Shown in pieces: positions 25,534 to 34,826 of a DNA stretch of 64,000 bases; the stretch's first letter is position 1, and every line of letters starts with the position of its first letter. The stretch is from NCBI GenBank assembly GCA_013298845.1, contig JAAFJN010000005.1:1-64000 (forward strand). The letters run 5' to 3'. The DNA is from Chitinophagales bacterium. GTDB lineage: Bacteria; Bacteroidota; Bacteroidia; Chitinophagales; Saprospiraceae. The notes beneath the pieces are model-generated. The model was given only the letters and a program-made list of their open reading frames with translations, was not told the origin of the DNA and made no database searches. The position numbers and the translations under genes were made by a program.

Positions 25534-28305
25534 CTATCTTAAAACAATTCTTCCGCTGTACAGGGTACCATCCGTGGCGCGAATGGTGAAATAATATACG
25601 CCGCTACTCAACGCCAGGCGCTCAAAACGGTACGTATTGCCGTTAAACGAAGTGGTGCGCGCCACTTTACCCAAAGCATTGGTGAGGGTAAAATGACCAC
25701 CTTGCACCGAAACCGGCAATGCCAGTGTTGCCTCCGAGGTGGCCGGATTAGGAAACACTTGAATGGCATTGGCAAACGGCTCGGTGGTACTTACAAACAT
25801 GAAATCTTTACCAATGGTGTGCACCGTGGTGTTGGTGATGACCGGCGCGTTATTATCAAAATAAATGGCGGCGCGGTTTTCAATCACCGTTCCGAGGGGA
25901 TTATCGGGCGTTTGGGCCACGTTAAACTTGACAAAACCCTGCGAACCGGCTTCATTAATGGCCTGGTGGGGCAGTTTGATGTTGTCAAAACGCACCCGCA
26001 GTATATTGCCGGGCAATACATCCAAATCATACGCGTGTGAAGCCGTGCTGCGGGTAATACTCATCGGGTTCAGCAGGGGCGACAACGTATCCAGCAGGAT
26101 GACCGTGTAAGCCGTGTCGGTACCCGTGTTTTGGAACCGAATGGTGTATTGAATATCGGTGTTGGCTTCGATAAAATGTTCGGCACCAAAGCCCTTTGGA
26201 ACGGCCTGTTTGTCATTAGGATCGTAAGAGGAAACACTTTCGGTGCAATCGGTGGCCACAAACGGGCTGGGCGTTGCCACCGAAAATACCAACGGCATTC
26301 CGGTTTGGGTGAGGCCGCCGCAACCTTCCACAAAAGCCGCCACCTTACCATGCCACGGGTAACCCGATTCCTGCGGCGTTTCGATGCGCCAGGTAGCGCC
26401 ATTGGCGGGCATAATCACTTCTTTGGTTATACCCGGATCAAGTTTGAACGGGTTTGTGGAGTACATAATCAGGTCTTCTACCACCACAAAATTCAATTCG
26501 TTGCTCATGGCCCCCAAACCTACATTTTCGACCACCAACCGGACTTTGTCGCCTTCGCAATAACCTTTGGCGGCAATAATGGCACCCGACCAATTGGCGT
26601 TGCCACACACGGTATCGGGGAAAATACGCGCTTCGCTGCAATGCGTCAGCCCCACGGGAGCGTCACAATTGGTGCTAAAAAACACGTCAAACAGGCCACA
26701 TTCGCCGGGAACCAGGGTATCGAGTACAAAATCGTACATTTGGTTACCCAAACTCGTGTGTGGAATAGACGCCGAATTAAAGAGCAACAACGAATCGAGT
26801 TGTACCACCACGTGTGTTCCCGGAATGGCCTGGTCGCTCAGGTTACAATACGAAACGCTGTATTTACCGGGGAAACAGGGCCGAATCCGTTGCGTGGCCA
26901 ATTCGACCGTGAGCAAAGGGCAGGTATCCACCAGCATTACCGGAATGTTTTGCGAATAACTGGCACCGGCGGGCAAATTCATGGGGTACAAAGTGGGGCA
27001 TATCGTATTGTAGTTAAACGGCACATCAAGGCTGATTTCGAGTTGGGTGTCGCCGGGGCAAATATAAATCTCGTAAGCCCCCGTTGCATCGGTGTAACCC
27101 GTGTACACTTCACCACTGTTGCCCGTTACTTTTACTTTCCAATTGGCTAAAATTGGCTCGGCGGCATCGTAAAGACAATTGTTATTTTCCTCGCGGTAAA
27201 CAAAACCGTACACCGATTGTACGGAGGTATCGAGGTAATTGTACCGAAGTTCCTGCGTATAGGTATAAAGCCCGGATTTTGGTCCCAAATTGGACAAAGT
27301 TTGCCCATTATACACCATCCAAACGCTGTCGTTGCTAAAAATAACGTCGTAGGCATCGCCCGTTTGGCCGTCGCCATCGAGGTCAACCACCGGCAGTTCC
27401 AGGGCCGGGTCGCCGGGTTCACTCGGAAACAACCAGTCAATGACCGTGTGGGTGCGTTTTACGCGGACTTTTTCGCCGTTGCAGGCAGCATCAAACACCT
27501 GGTCGGAATAAGCCTGTGCCATCATAACATCGTTGTCCGATTGCGCAACGAGGTTATCTTCGGTGGCATCGCCGGGGTAAAACCAGCCGGGAACGTGGAT
27601 TTGGGCGTTGTTGCCGTCAATGGTAATTTCCTGAGCAACGACGGTAGCGTTAAATGCTTCATCGAGGGCCATAAAACTACGCGTGATTTTGGAGTGTTGG
27701 TTGTTGGAATTGATTTCCAACTGGTACGATTGGAGCACCACAACGTTATCGTTGGAGCAATTATCCCAAACGGCGGGTGCACCAAACGCCGCCGACATTT
27801 GTACGTTGTTGTCCAAATCAATGGAGGCGGCTTCGTAGTTGGCCAATGAAATGGTGAGGTTGGGCGGTGGGGTACAAGAAGGAGCCTGTACGTCGGGGTT
27901 GCATTTGGGCGGGTTACTTTCAATGAGCACCGTGCACGAATTCCAGTTTCCTGCGGCATCACCGGCCCAGAGCCGGGCAAACGTTTCACCTACGCCGAAA
28001 ATAGGCACCTGAGTGGTATTGGGCGGGGTGGTGGCGGTCAGGTCAGTACCAATCCGGAACGTGAGTGCCGTACAGTTGTCATAAGTGCCGTTGTTCAACG
28101 GGGCGGCTGGGAGCAGGGTCATATTAGGACCGTCTTGGTTGGCCGATATCACCACAACTGGCGCACAGGCCATAGTTGGCGGCTCCACATCGGGGCTACA
28201 CTGGGCAGCAGCGGTATTGTAAACCACGCTGGCCAATAGTAAAAAAACAGCACTCAATAATCGGCTGAATGAGATGCTTCTTTGTGTTAAAAAAAGTTTT
28301 TTCAT
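25534..28305 (-). CDS. Large secreted T9SS surface protein with DUF7619-like domain
   Basis: 923 residues. A signal peptide (1-35) precedes a region of HYR/proprotein-like repeats with CSPDVEPPTMACAPVVVIS and a second, CNPDVQAPSCTPPPNL. Around 365-440 lies an SdrD B-like domain (YGFVYREENNNCLYDAAEP). At about 700-810 is a conserved-repeat domain (SYDPNDKQAVPKGFG ... YTIRFQNTGTDTAY), of the DUF7619/DUF11 type. The end (VFPNPATSEATL...LYSGRIVLR) is a type A T9SS sorting domain. It is a surface-exposed structural or adhesive protein; the ligand is unknown. Confidence 0.85.
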   Translation of the reverse strand: MKKLFLTQRSISFSRLLSAVFLLLASVVYNTAAAQCSPDVEPPTMACAPVVVISANQDGPNMTLLPAAPLNNGTYDNCTALTFRIGTDLTATTPPNTTQVPIFGVGETFARLWAGDAAGNWNSCTVLIESNPPKCNPDVQAPSCTPPPNLTISLANYEAASIDLDNNVQMSAAFGAPAVWDNCSNDNVVVLQSYQLEINSNNQHSKITRSFMALDEAFNATVVAQEITIDGNNAQIHVPGWFYPGDATEDNLVAQSDNDVMMAQAYSDQVFDAACNGEKVRVKRTHTVIDWLFPSEPGDPALELPVVDLDGDGQTGDAYDVIFSNDSVWMVYNGQTLSNLGPKSGLYTYTQELRYNYLDTSVQSVYGFVYREENNNCLYDAAEPILANWKVKVTGNSGEVYTGYTDATGAYEIYICPGDTQLEISLDVPFNYNTICPTLYPMNLPAGASYSQNIPVMLVDTCPLLTVELATQRIRPCFPGKYSVSYCNLSDQAIPGTHVVVQLDSLLLFNSASIPHTSLGNQMYDFVLDTLVPGECGLFDVFFSTNCDAPVGLTHCSEARIFPDTVCGNANWSGAIIAAKGYCEGDKVRLVVENVGLGAMSNELNFVVVEDLIMYSTNPFKLDPGITKEVIMPANGATWRIETPQESGYPWHGKVAAFVEGCGGLTQTGMPLVFSVATPSPFVATDCTESVSSYDPNDKQAVPKGFGAEHFIEANTDIQYTIRFQNTGTDTAYTVILLDTLSPLLNPMSITRSTASHAYDLDVLPGNILRVRFDNIKLPHQAINEAGSQGFVKFNVAQTPDNPLGTVIENRAAIYFDNNAPVITNTTVHTIGKDFMFVSTTEPFANAIQVFPNPATSEATLALPVSVQGGHFTLTNALGKVARTTSFNGNTYRFERLALSSGVYYFTIRATDGTLYSGRIVLR

Positions 28306-28536
28306 AGGAACTATAATTAAATTTTTACCAGTACTTTTTTTTGATGTAAAACTACTGGTTAAGTTGTTATGTATTTTGCGTCAATTAATCTGGTGACAAA
28401 GATGCAGCGCTTTTTTGAGTGAATTCAAAATCAAAAAAACAGAAAAATTGAGTCATTTTTTGCAAATAAATAACCTAAAAAACTGTTTTTCAGCATTTTA
28501 AAAAAATAAAAATTGAATTTAAAAGGGAGAAATTAC

Positions 28537-28544
28537 TACTTTTG
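28537..28544 (+). promoter_or_regulatory. TAnnTTTG promoter box
   Basis: TACTTTTG ends 20 bases before the ATG at 28565. The 260-bp divergent region upstream is AT-rich and otherwise shows nothing I can name. Confidence 0.6.
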
Positions 28545-28564
28545 AGGGTTCAAAAAATACATTT

Positions 28565-29953
28565 ATGCAAAATAGCCAGTTGGTTCAACTCATGCAGGCT
28601 TTTTCTCCGCAGGAAAAAAAGGAAATCCGGCGGTTTCTCCAATCGCCTTATTTCAATACCCGAACGGACACCATTCGGTTGTTTGAATACTGCTGCACGG
28701 CGGAAAACTGGGATAAAGAAGCCGTAAAAAGCGCAGTTTTTGAATCCAAAACTGCCTCCGACGAACAGTTGCGCCTGCTCATGACGTATTTGATGCGCCT
28801 GCTGGAAACCTGGATTGCCCAAAAGGAATTTGACGAAAACACCACCCAACAAAACCTTTTATTAGCCAGCGGATTGCGCAAACGGGGTTTAACAATGGCC
28901 TTTGAACGCCAAAAAAAATGGCTCGAAAAACACCTCGAACAACAGCCCCTGCGCGATACCACTTTTTACGATGCCCGTTACCACCTTCATTGGGAAATGC
29001 ACCAATTGGTATCAAGCACCAAACCCACCTACACCGAACACTTAGAAAAAGCCTCCATCGCGGCCGATATTGCCTATATCGCCCAAAAAATGCGCATTAT
29101 TTGCCTCTCGGCGGCGCAACAAGAGGTATATTCTTCCGACTTTTACGCCGCTTGGGAAAATGAGGTGGTGGCTTTTGCCGAACAGTATTTTGCCCAAAAA
29201 GAGGTGGTGGTGGCTATTTACCTGCATTGTTACAAAATGCTGCGCCAACCGCAGGAGGAAGTGCATTTTCAGCGGTTTAAAAACATGTTGCTGGAGAGTT
29301 TGCGGCTGTTTGCCCCCGACGAGAACAAAGGTTTTTTTGTGTGGGCCATTAATTATTGCGTCAAAAGGCTGAACCAGGGCCAAAAGCACTATTTTAAAGA
29401 GGTGACGGATTTGTACAAATCGGGGTTAGAGCAGGGTATTTTGTTGGAAAACGGCGAAATTTCGACTTATACTTATTATAACGTTGTGGTAGCCGGTTTG
29501 CAAACGCAAGATTTGGAATGGGTGAATTTTTTTATTTACCAATACAAAACCCATTTGCCCAAGCAGCACCGCGACAGTGCGTTCAGTTTTTGTCTGGCCC
29601 GTTTGGAGTACACCCAGAAGAACTTTGGGGCGGTGTTGGAGTTGTTGCAAAAAGTCAATTACCGCGACACACTGGTCAATTTGGCGGCCAAAACATTGTT
29701 GCTCAAAACGTGGTTTGAACTGGGTGAATACGAAGCCTTACAATCGCATTTGGACGCGATGCGGAATTTTATTCACCGAAAAAAAGTGCTGGGTTACCAC
29801 CGCACCAATTATCTCAATATCCTCAAATACACGGATAAAATGTTGAACTTAAACAAGTTGGATAAGTCCGAGCAACAAAAACTGCGGGAAAGCATTCAAA
29901 AAGAAGAGAACCTGACGGAAAGGGATTGGTTGTTGGAGAAATTGGGAGGGTGA
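28565..29953 (+). CDS. Helical-repeat protein of unknown function
   Basis: 462 residues without signal peptide or membrane segments, so cytoplasmic. It starts NSQLVQLMQAFSPQEKKEIRRFLQSPYFN, and the rest is alpha-helical with TPR-like spacing of aromatic and alanine positions. I recognise the style as a Bacteroidota-specific uncharacterised family but cannot name a function. The 494-residue protein at 44361-45845 has a similar size and build (helical N-terminus, TPR-like middle), though I cannot confirm homology by eye. It has its own promoter. Confidence 0.75.
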   Translation: MQNSQLVQLMQAFSPQEKKEIRRFLQSPYFNTRTDTIRLFEYCCTAENWDKEAVKSAVFESKTASDEQLRLLMTYLMRLLETWIAQKEFDENTTQQNLLLASGLRKRGLTMAFERQKKWLEKHLEQQPLRDTTFYDARYHLHWEMHQLVSSTKPTYTEHLEKASIAADIAYIAQKMRIICLSAAQQEVYSSDFYAAWENEVVAFAEQYFAQKEVVVAIYLHCYKMLRQPQEEVHFQRFKNMLLESLRLFAPDENKGFFVWAINYCVKRLNQGQKHYFKEVTDLYKSGLEQGILLENGEISTYTYYNVVVAGLQTQDLEWVNFFIYQYKTHLPKQHRDSAFSFCLARLEYTQKNFGAVLELLQKVNYRDTLVNLAAKTLLLKTWFELGEYEALQSHLDAMRNFIHRKKVLGYHRTNYLNILKYTDKMLNLNKLDKSEQQKLRESIQKEENLTERDWLLEKLGG

Positions 29954-29955
29954 AG

Positions 29956-30225
29956 TTATGGCTGTCCACTCCGTTCTTTTTCGTCGAGTACTTTCTCCAA
30001 CCAAGCCAAAGTTGGGTCGGTTTTAATCATTCGCCGAAAGCGGTAGATTTTTGCCTGATGATCCGTCCAGTCGGGGTTTCTCATTTTAATTCCGTGGATT
30101 TGGAGTGCAATGGCATCATCAATCATTTTGCCACTCAGGACTAAACGTTCTTCCAAAGATTTGGACATCCAAATCTGTTGTTGGATCTTTTTAACGTGTA
30201 AGGGAGTATCGGGTGATAGATACAT
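29956..30225 (-). CDS. Small protein often paired with a nucleotidyltransferase-like gene
   Basis: 89 residues (MYLSPDTPLHVKKIQQQIWMSKSLEERLVLSGKM...), soluble and helical. The SPDTP start and the EERL block resemble a small family that I recall next to AbiEii/DUF6036-like nucleotidyltransferase genes. The start codon lies one base after the stop of the upstream 57-codon gene, so the two share a message. The role could be antitoxin-like, but this rests on memory of gene neighbourhoods. Confidence 0.6.
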   Translation of the reverse strand: MYLSPDTPLHVKKIQQQIWMSKSLEERLVLSGKMIDDAIALQIHGIKMRNPDWTDHQAKIYRFRRMIKTDPTLAWLEKVLDEKERSGQP

Positions 30226-30226
30226 T

Positions 30227-30400
30227 CTAGATAAGGTTATAAGTTTTAAGATTCAGAATGCTAATCCAGCGTTTTATATATTCAAAGTCTATTTTTTCAT
30301 TTGTCAACAAGTTAGAAATGTCGGTTATTTGCTTTGAACTGTGAACATCTTGAATCCATCTAAGTTTAGAAATGACTAAATCTTCAAGCAGTTCAATCAT
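30227..30400 (-). CDS. 57-residue protein resembling the C-terminus of a nucleotidyltransferase
   Basis: The reading frame from ATG 30400 gives MIELLEDLVISKLRWIQD ... EYIKRWISILNLKTYNLI. The pattern E-D-L-[VI]-x-S-K-L-x-W followed by DISNLL and Y-[IV]-K-R-W matches the C-terminal helices of DUF6036/AbiEii-like nucleotidyltransferases, but the catalytic GSxxxxxD domain is absent. An in-frame stop just upstream and a promoter box show that the gene begins here, so it is either an N-terminally lost remnant that gained a promoter or a genuine mini-protein. It is directly followed by the 89-residue gene. Confidence 0.55.
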   Translation of the reverse strand: MIELLEDLVISKLRWIQDVHSSKQITDISNLLTNEKIDFEYIKRWISILNLKTYNLI

Positions 30401-30413
30401 TGTCTTTGTTGGG

Positions 30414-30421
30414 CAAAGTTA
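30414..30421 (-). promoter_or_regulatory. TAnnTTTG promoter box of the two-gene mini operon
   Basis: TAACTTTG on the minus strand, 13 bases before the ATG at 30400. It supports that the 57-codon frame is expressed. Confidence 0.55.
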
Positions 30422-30466
30422 CATAAAATCTGTATTTGCCACTCTTGATTTTAACTCATAACCACC

Positions 30467-31579
30467 ATGCGTTTACCACTTTTTATCTTGTTGCTCGCCA
30501 CGGCACCAATACAAGCCCAAAAAATAAAGTTACCCGAAAACGGCGACAATATCGTGCCTAACCCCAGTTTTGAGCGGTTTGGCAACCTGCCCATCGGTTG
30601 GACGTACAAAGGTAGTGATTTTGGCCGGGTGGTAAAATACTGGTTCAGTGCCACCACGGCCAGCCCCGATATTTACGGCCCCGGCGTAAAAGTCCCTAAC
30701 GACTGGGCCGAAAAAGGTTTTGGCAAACAAACCGCGCGCACCGGTAAGGCATTGGCCGGTATTACCACCTACGGTTGCGTGAACGGCAAACCCCACTGCC
30801 GCGAATATTTGGAAATTCAATTGGCCGAACCATTGGTCATTGACCAACATTACGAGGTGAGTTTTTGGGCCAATCCGATGAGTAAATCCATGTTTATGGC
30901 CAATTTGGGGGCTTATTTTTCGGTAAAACCCATTGACCGTAAAACCGACGAAATATTGGTGCGCAACCCGCAGGTGCAATCGGGCAGCCTCGTTAAACCC
31001 GCCAAACCCGGCGAATGGGTGAAAGTGAGCGGTACTTTTGTGGCGACCTACGAAGCCGAACACATCCTGATTGGTAACTTTAACGACGATACCAATACCC
31101 TCATCGAAACCGCCGGAAAAGACGGCTACAACTACGCCTATTACTACATTGACGATGTTACGGTGAAAAAAATTCCGCCGTTCCGCAAACCACCCATCAA
31201 AGACGACGACCTCACGCGGTTGCCCTTGGAAAAAGGTAAAACAATCCGGCTGAAAAACATTTATTTTGAATTTGACCGCGCCGAACTCATGCCGCGTTCT
31301 TACGTGGAACTGTACAAACTGCTCAAAATCATGAAAGAACACCCCACCATGACCATTCAGGTGATTGGGCACACCGACAGCGACGGCAGCGACGATTACA
31401 ACCTTAGCCTCTCCAAACGCCGCGCCGAGGCCGTAGTGGCCTTTTTAAAAAGCCAGGGCATTAACGTAAAACGCCTCAAATTCGACGGAAAAGGCGAAAG
31501 CACACCCGTGGCGACCAACGACACGGACGAGGGGAAAGCCGAAAACCGGCGGGTGGAATTTGAGATTTTAAAAATGTGA
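30467..31579 (+). CDS. OmpA-family outer-membrane protein with N-terminal beta-sandwich
   Basis: Signal peptide MRLPLFILLLATAPIQAQ. Residues about 20-245 are a beta-rich domain (LPENGDNIVPNPSFE ... YYYIDDVTVKKI) like the carbohydrate-binding galactose-type folds. The C-terminal 110 residues are an OmpA/MotB peptidoglycan-binding domain: IYFEFDRAELMPRS, GHTDSDGSDDYN, LSKRRAEAV and ENRRVEFE. It should attach to peptidoglycan from the outer membrane, possibly with a sugar- or protein-binding part exposed. Single gene. Confidence 0.87.
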   Translation: MRLPLFILLLATAPIQAQKIKLPENGDNIVPNPSFERFGNLPIGWTYKGSDFGRVVKYWFSATTASPDIYGPGVKVPNDWAEKGFGKQTARTGKALAGITTYGCVNGKPHCREYLEIQLAEPLVIDQHYEVSFWANPMSKSMFMANLGAYFSVKPIDRKTDEILVRNPQVQSGSLVKPAKPGEWVKVSGTFVATYEAEHILIGNFNDDTNTLIETAGKDGYNYAYYYIDDVTVKKIPPFRKPPIKDDDLTRLPLEKGKTIRLKNIYFEFDRAELMPRSYVELYKLLKIMKEHPTMTIQVIGHTDSDGSDDYNLSLSKRRAEAVVAFLKSQGINVKRLKFDGKGESTPVATNDTDEGKAENRRVEFEILKM

Positions 31580-31597
31580 GGACTCCCAATTTCACCT

Positions 31598-31605
31598 TAC
31601 CTTTG
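31598..31605 (+). promoter_or_regulatory. TAnnTTTG promoter box of the restriction-modification genes
   Basis: TACCTTTG ends four bases before the ATG at 31610, predicting a leaderless message. An upstream GTG at 31607 is too close to the box to be used. Confidence 0.7.
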
Positions 31606-31609
31606 TGTG

Positions 31610-32527
31610 ATGTTAAAATCAGAAAAGGATCAGTATAAGCAAACTTTTAAGCAAGACTTAGACCAATTGGCTAAGCGTTTGAAAGCGTATGTTTCTTCGG
31701 AAAATGGAGATTGGACCATCAAAGGGTTTATTGATGTTTACAAAAATATTTACACCATATCTTCTGACACCAAAATCGTCTCAAAAATCCTCGAAATCCA
31801 TTTGTTTCCACAAATTGTAGTGTTTGCCGAGCAAATTGGGTATAAAATTATTCTGGCAGAGAAGCAAAATTGGTACCCTGATTTGACGTTTATTCACAAA
31901 GAAAATAACGACATAAAGTTTGCACTTGACCTCAAAACAACATTTCGGCGGAATGATAAAACAGCAGGGTTTACGTTAGGTAGCCACGGCGGATATTTCA
32001 AAGAAAGAGATAAGGATAAAAATATTCAATTCCCCTACAACCAGTACACAGGTCATTATTGCCTTGGGGTCATTTACAGTAGGGTTAAGCCGGACGAAGA
32101 TGTTTCTGATACTGATATTTATCAAGTAGAAGAAATAAAGGAAGCATACGATACGCCAAACAATTACAACGTGGGCGAGCGACAGATAACAACGGTAGAT
32201 AACCTAAAGTCAATTACCTCCGTTATTCGAGATTTCGATTTTTTTGCCGCCGAAAAATGGAAAATTGCCAGCGACAAACAAGGCTCCGGAAATACTGCAA
32301 ATATTGGTTCCGTATTCGACATTGCAGATTTAAAGACTGAAAATGGCGTTTTTAGTCAACTGGGAGAAGAGTGGTTTGATGAATATTGGATTAATCATGG
32401 AACCGCTACGATGATGAAAGATGGCAAACCACAAAAAATAACAACGCTCGCCGATTTCTTGGAATTTAAAGGGCGCCAAGACCTTTTGAGTAAAATTGTA
32501 TCAAAAAATCAGTACAAAAAAATATAA
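31610..32527 (+). CDS. EcoRV-like type II restriction endonuclease
   Basis: The PD-D/E-x-K core reads NWYPDLTF ... FALDLKTTF with D91, D107 and K109. The spacing of 16 and 2 residues equals that of EcoRV D74, D90 and K92, and E62 falls exactly where EcoRV has E45. The EcoRV DNA-recognition loop (GSGNTTN, around 182-188 there) has a counterpart GSGNTAN at 225-231. I therefore expect cleavage of GATATC. It overlaps the methylase start by one base. Base composition is more AT-rich than the neighbours, consistent with transfer as a unit. The comparison to EcoRV is from memory. Confidence 0.93.
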   Translation: MLKSEKDQYKQTFKQDLDQLAKRLKAYVSSENGDWTIKGFIDVYKNIYTISSDTKIVSKILEIHLFPQIVVFAEQIGYKIILAEKQNWYPDLTFIHKENNDIKFALDLKTTFRRNDKTAGFTLGSHGGYFKERDKDKNIQFPYNQYTGHYCLGVIYSRVKPDEDVSDTDIYQVEEIKEAYDTPNNYNVGERQITTVDNLKSITSVIRDFDFFAAEKWKIASDKQGSGNTANIGSVFDIADLKTENGVFSQLGEEWFDEYWINHGTATMMKDGKPQKITTLADFLEFKGRQDLLSKIVSKNQYKKI

Positions 32528-33447
32528 TGAAAATATTTGTACCACCAATAAAAAGTCAGGGTATTAAAACAAAACTTGTTCCCTGGATAATGGATCTGGT
32601 TCCCACGGTAAATGGGCGTTGGATTGAGCCATTTTTGGGCACAGGTGTAGTTGCTTTTAATTCTGGTTTTAATAAAGCCATTTTAAACGATACCAACCCT
32701 CATATCATTAACTTTTACAAAGGTGTTCAGCAAGGTGTAATTACGGCCCCGCTCATGCGTCAGTATCTTGAACAAGAGGGCGCACTTTTGAGCGCAGCAG
32801 AAAGAGATGGTTATGAGCATTATCTTAAAGTGCGTACCCGTTTTAACAGTGGTGCGTTTTCGCCCTATGATTTTATCTTTCTCTCTCGCGCTGGCTTTAA
32901 CGGGATGATGAGATTTGGAAGTAAGGGAAATTGGAATATTCCATTTTGCAAAAAACCAGATCGTTTTGCGCAGGCTTATATCACCAAAATAACCAATCAA
33001 CTTTCTACGGTTGCTCAGATCATTCAACCCGAACCGAACTGGGTATTTCACAACAAGTCTTTTGAGGATATTATTCCGCTGGCAACCGCCGATGACATCA
33101 TTTATTGTGATCCGCCTTACTACGGGCGGCACGTTGATTACTATAATGGATGGACCGAGGACAACGAAAAACTACTTTTTGAATTATTATCCGCCACTAA
33201 AGCCAAGTTTATCTTATCAACCTGGCATCATAATGATTGGCGTTCTAATGAAATGATTGAAAAGTACTGGAGTAAATTCAACATTGTTACAAGAGATCAT
33301 TTTTATCACAATGGCGGCAGTTTAGAAAACCGACGAACCATTGTGGAAGCCTTAGTTTGCAATTTTGAAACGCAGGGTATTTCTGTACATAATCACGGAA
33401 AAAAAGAAAAAGCGGTACATCAACTGGCGTTCGAATGGACCGATTAG
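32527..33447 (+). CDS. EcoRV-like adenine DNA methyltransferase
   Basis: A Dam-type alpha-class N6-adenine methylase of 306 residues. The start FVPPIKSQGIKTKLVPW, the AdoMet-binding EPFLGTGVVAFN, and the catalytic DPPY (195-198, in YCDPPYYGRHVDYYN) follow M.EcoRV closely along the whole length, also RFAQAYITKI and STWHHNDWR. It should protect GATATC sites by methylating adenine. Start and endonuclease stop share bases (TAATG), so the two are translated together. The next gene is convergent. Confidence 0.93.
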   Translation: MKIFVPPIKSQGIKTKLVPWIMDLVPTVNGRWIEPFLGTGVVAFNSGFNKAILNDTNPHIINFYKGVQQGVITAPLMRQYLEQEGALLSAAERDGYEHYLKVRTRFNSGAFSPYDFIFLSRAGFNGMMRFGSKGNWNIPFCKKPDRFAQAYITKITNQLSTVAQIIQPEPNWVFHNKSFEDIIPLATADDIIYCDPPYYGRHVDYYNGWTEDNEKLLFELLSATKAKFILSTWHHNDWRSNEMIEKYWSKFNIVTRDHFYHNGGSLENRRTIVEALVCNFETQGISVHNHGKKEKAVHQLAFEWTD

Positions 33448-33465
33448 ATATTCCGAAAACGCTAA

Positions 33466-34764
33466 CTACTCCGCAAAATACATTTCCACTTCCCCAATAT
33501 TTTTCACCGGAATGGCCCCCCGGTAGGTGAATTCAAAATGCCCTTTCACCAGTTGATAGGTCGCATCGCTGATGTTAATTTGGCCCGCGCTGCTGCTGTT
33601 TTCCATTCGGGCGGCCACGTTGACGGTATCACCCCAGATGTCGAAGGCGAATTTGGCGCTGCCCACCACCCCGCCCGTTACCGGACCGCTGTGAATACCA
33701 ATGCGCGCCATATACACGGGTTTCCCTTCCGCCAAACGCTCTTGCCGCCATTGTTCCAAAAAAACGTGCATATCGCGGGCGGCTTTTATCATCACCAACG
33801 CGTGTTCGGGCGTGTGTTCGGGTACACCCGCCACGCACATGTACGCGTCGCCGATGGTTTTTATCCGTTCAATGCCGTATTGCGCAATAATGCGGTCAAA
33901 TTCCCCGAAACAATAACTCAAATCCCCAATCAGTTCGTCGGGAGAAAGTTGGCGACAAATGCTGGAAAACCCAATAAAATCGCTGAATAACACCGTCGCA
34001 TGTTCGTATTTGCGGGGTTGGGCGCTGCCGTTGTTTCGCAGTTCTTCCACCACCGAGGCCGGCAGGATATTGTGCAATAACTCGTCGCTGCGTTGTTTTT
34101 CGGTTTCAATTTCTTTTTTTTGTTCGGCCAATAACCGCACGTTTTTAAACTGCCGCACCGTCAAATTGTATTGAAAAGTGGCAAAAACAAAATTGGGAAT
34201 CACCAACGCCAAGGTTTCGGAAACGTTCATCACCAACACTTCTACGTTGTGGCGCTGCACCCAAAACACCGCCGCCATAAACGCCAACGTATTGATACCG
34301 TTCAGCAAAATCCGTTCGCGGTGGGGCAACAACACCACAATATTCACCACCCCGATGTAAATGGCAAAAATGGCCACGCTGCTACGGTTGACCAAACTAA
34401 TGATGGACATGGGCAACATGGCCAACATCAGGAGGATAAGGGTAGCCATAGACAATTGTTTGCCGTAATTGTACGCCCCTTGTTTGATGCGGGTAAAATT
34501 TTTGCGAATGAGCAACAACGGAATAATTTGCAGGGCGACCAGCCAATGCGTCAGCATCAGGGAGAGATTGATGGAGTTGTTGAATAAGGTATGTTGCAGG
34601 TAACGCAGGTAATCGAGCAAAAACAACAACAGCACAAATGCCACGCAAATAATGTTGATGATAAACGTACGACGGCTGTTTTGTACACTCAAACGTTGGT
34701 TGAACTCCAACTGGTAAGCGGGAGGAATAGACTCGTAAAACGAAGGACCAAAAATGTGTTTCAT
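33466..34764 (-). CDS. Membrane-anchored class III adenylate cyclase
   Basis: Six hydrophobic segments occupy about 35-215, then a short linker coiled coil (AEQKKEIETEKQRSDELLHNILP) and a class III cyclase domain. Metal-binding aspartates are seen in FSDFIGFS and GDAYM. The lysine in RIKTIGDAYM and the aspartate in FAFDIWGDTVN are the pair that selects adenine, so it should make cAMP rather than cGMP. It would be a dimer at the inner membrane. A minus-strand promoter box lies directly upstream. 432 residues. Confidence 0.9.
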   Translation of the reverse strand: MKHIFGPSFYESIPPAYQLEFNQRLSVQNSRRTFIINIICVAFVLLLFLLDYLRYLQHTLFNNSINLSLMLTHWLVALQIIPLLLIRKNFTRIKQGAYNYGKQLSMATLILLMLAMLPMSIISLVNRSSVAIFAIYIGVVNIVVLLPHRERILLNGINTLAFMAAVFWVQRHNVEVLVMNVSETLALVIPNFVFATFQYNLTVRQFKNVRLLAEQKKEIETEKQRSDELLHNILPASVVEELRNNGSAQPRKYEHATVLFSDFIGFSSICRQLSPDELIGDLSYCFGEFDRIIAQYGIERIKTIGDAYMCVAGVPEHTPEHALVMIKAARDMHVFLEQWRQERLAEGKPVYMARIGIHSGPVTGGVVGSAKFAFDIWGDTVNVAARMENSSSAGQINISDATYQLVKGHFEFTYRGAIPVKNIGEVEMYFAE

Positions 34765-34780
34765 AACGGTGGTTTGGCGG

Positions 34781-34788
34781 CAAAACTA
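34781..34788 (-). promoter_or_regulatory. TAnnTTTG promoter box of the cyclase gene
   Basis: TAGTTTTG on the minus strand, 16 bases before the ATG at 34764. Confidence 0.6.
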
Positions 34789-34826
34789 CACAAATATGGC
34801 ATAAGAGCGGGTCTAAATTTTTAACC

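Noticed and set aside
26131-27150. Long plus-strand frame (339 codons) opposite the T9SS surface protein
   Set aside because: It is low in normal sequence features and lies wholly antisense to a gene with signal peptide and sorting domain; it is a shadow of biased codon use.
30530-31372. Minus-strand frame of 280 codons opposite the OmpA gene
   Set aside because: Histidine- and phenylalanine-rich mirror of the sense gene, no recognisable protein.
7057-33447. Wadjet and EcoRV-like system as one defence island
   Set aside because: They are about 18 kb apart with housekeeping, regulatory and surface genes between, no shared boundary repeats and no integrase.
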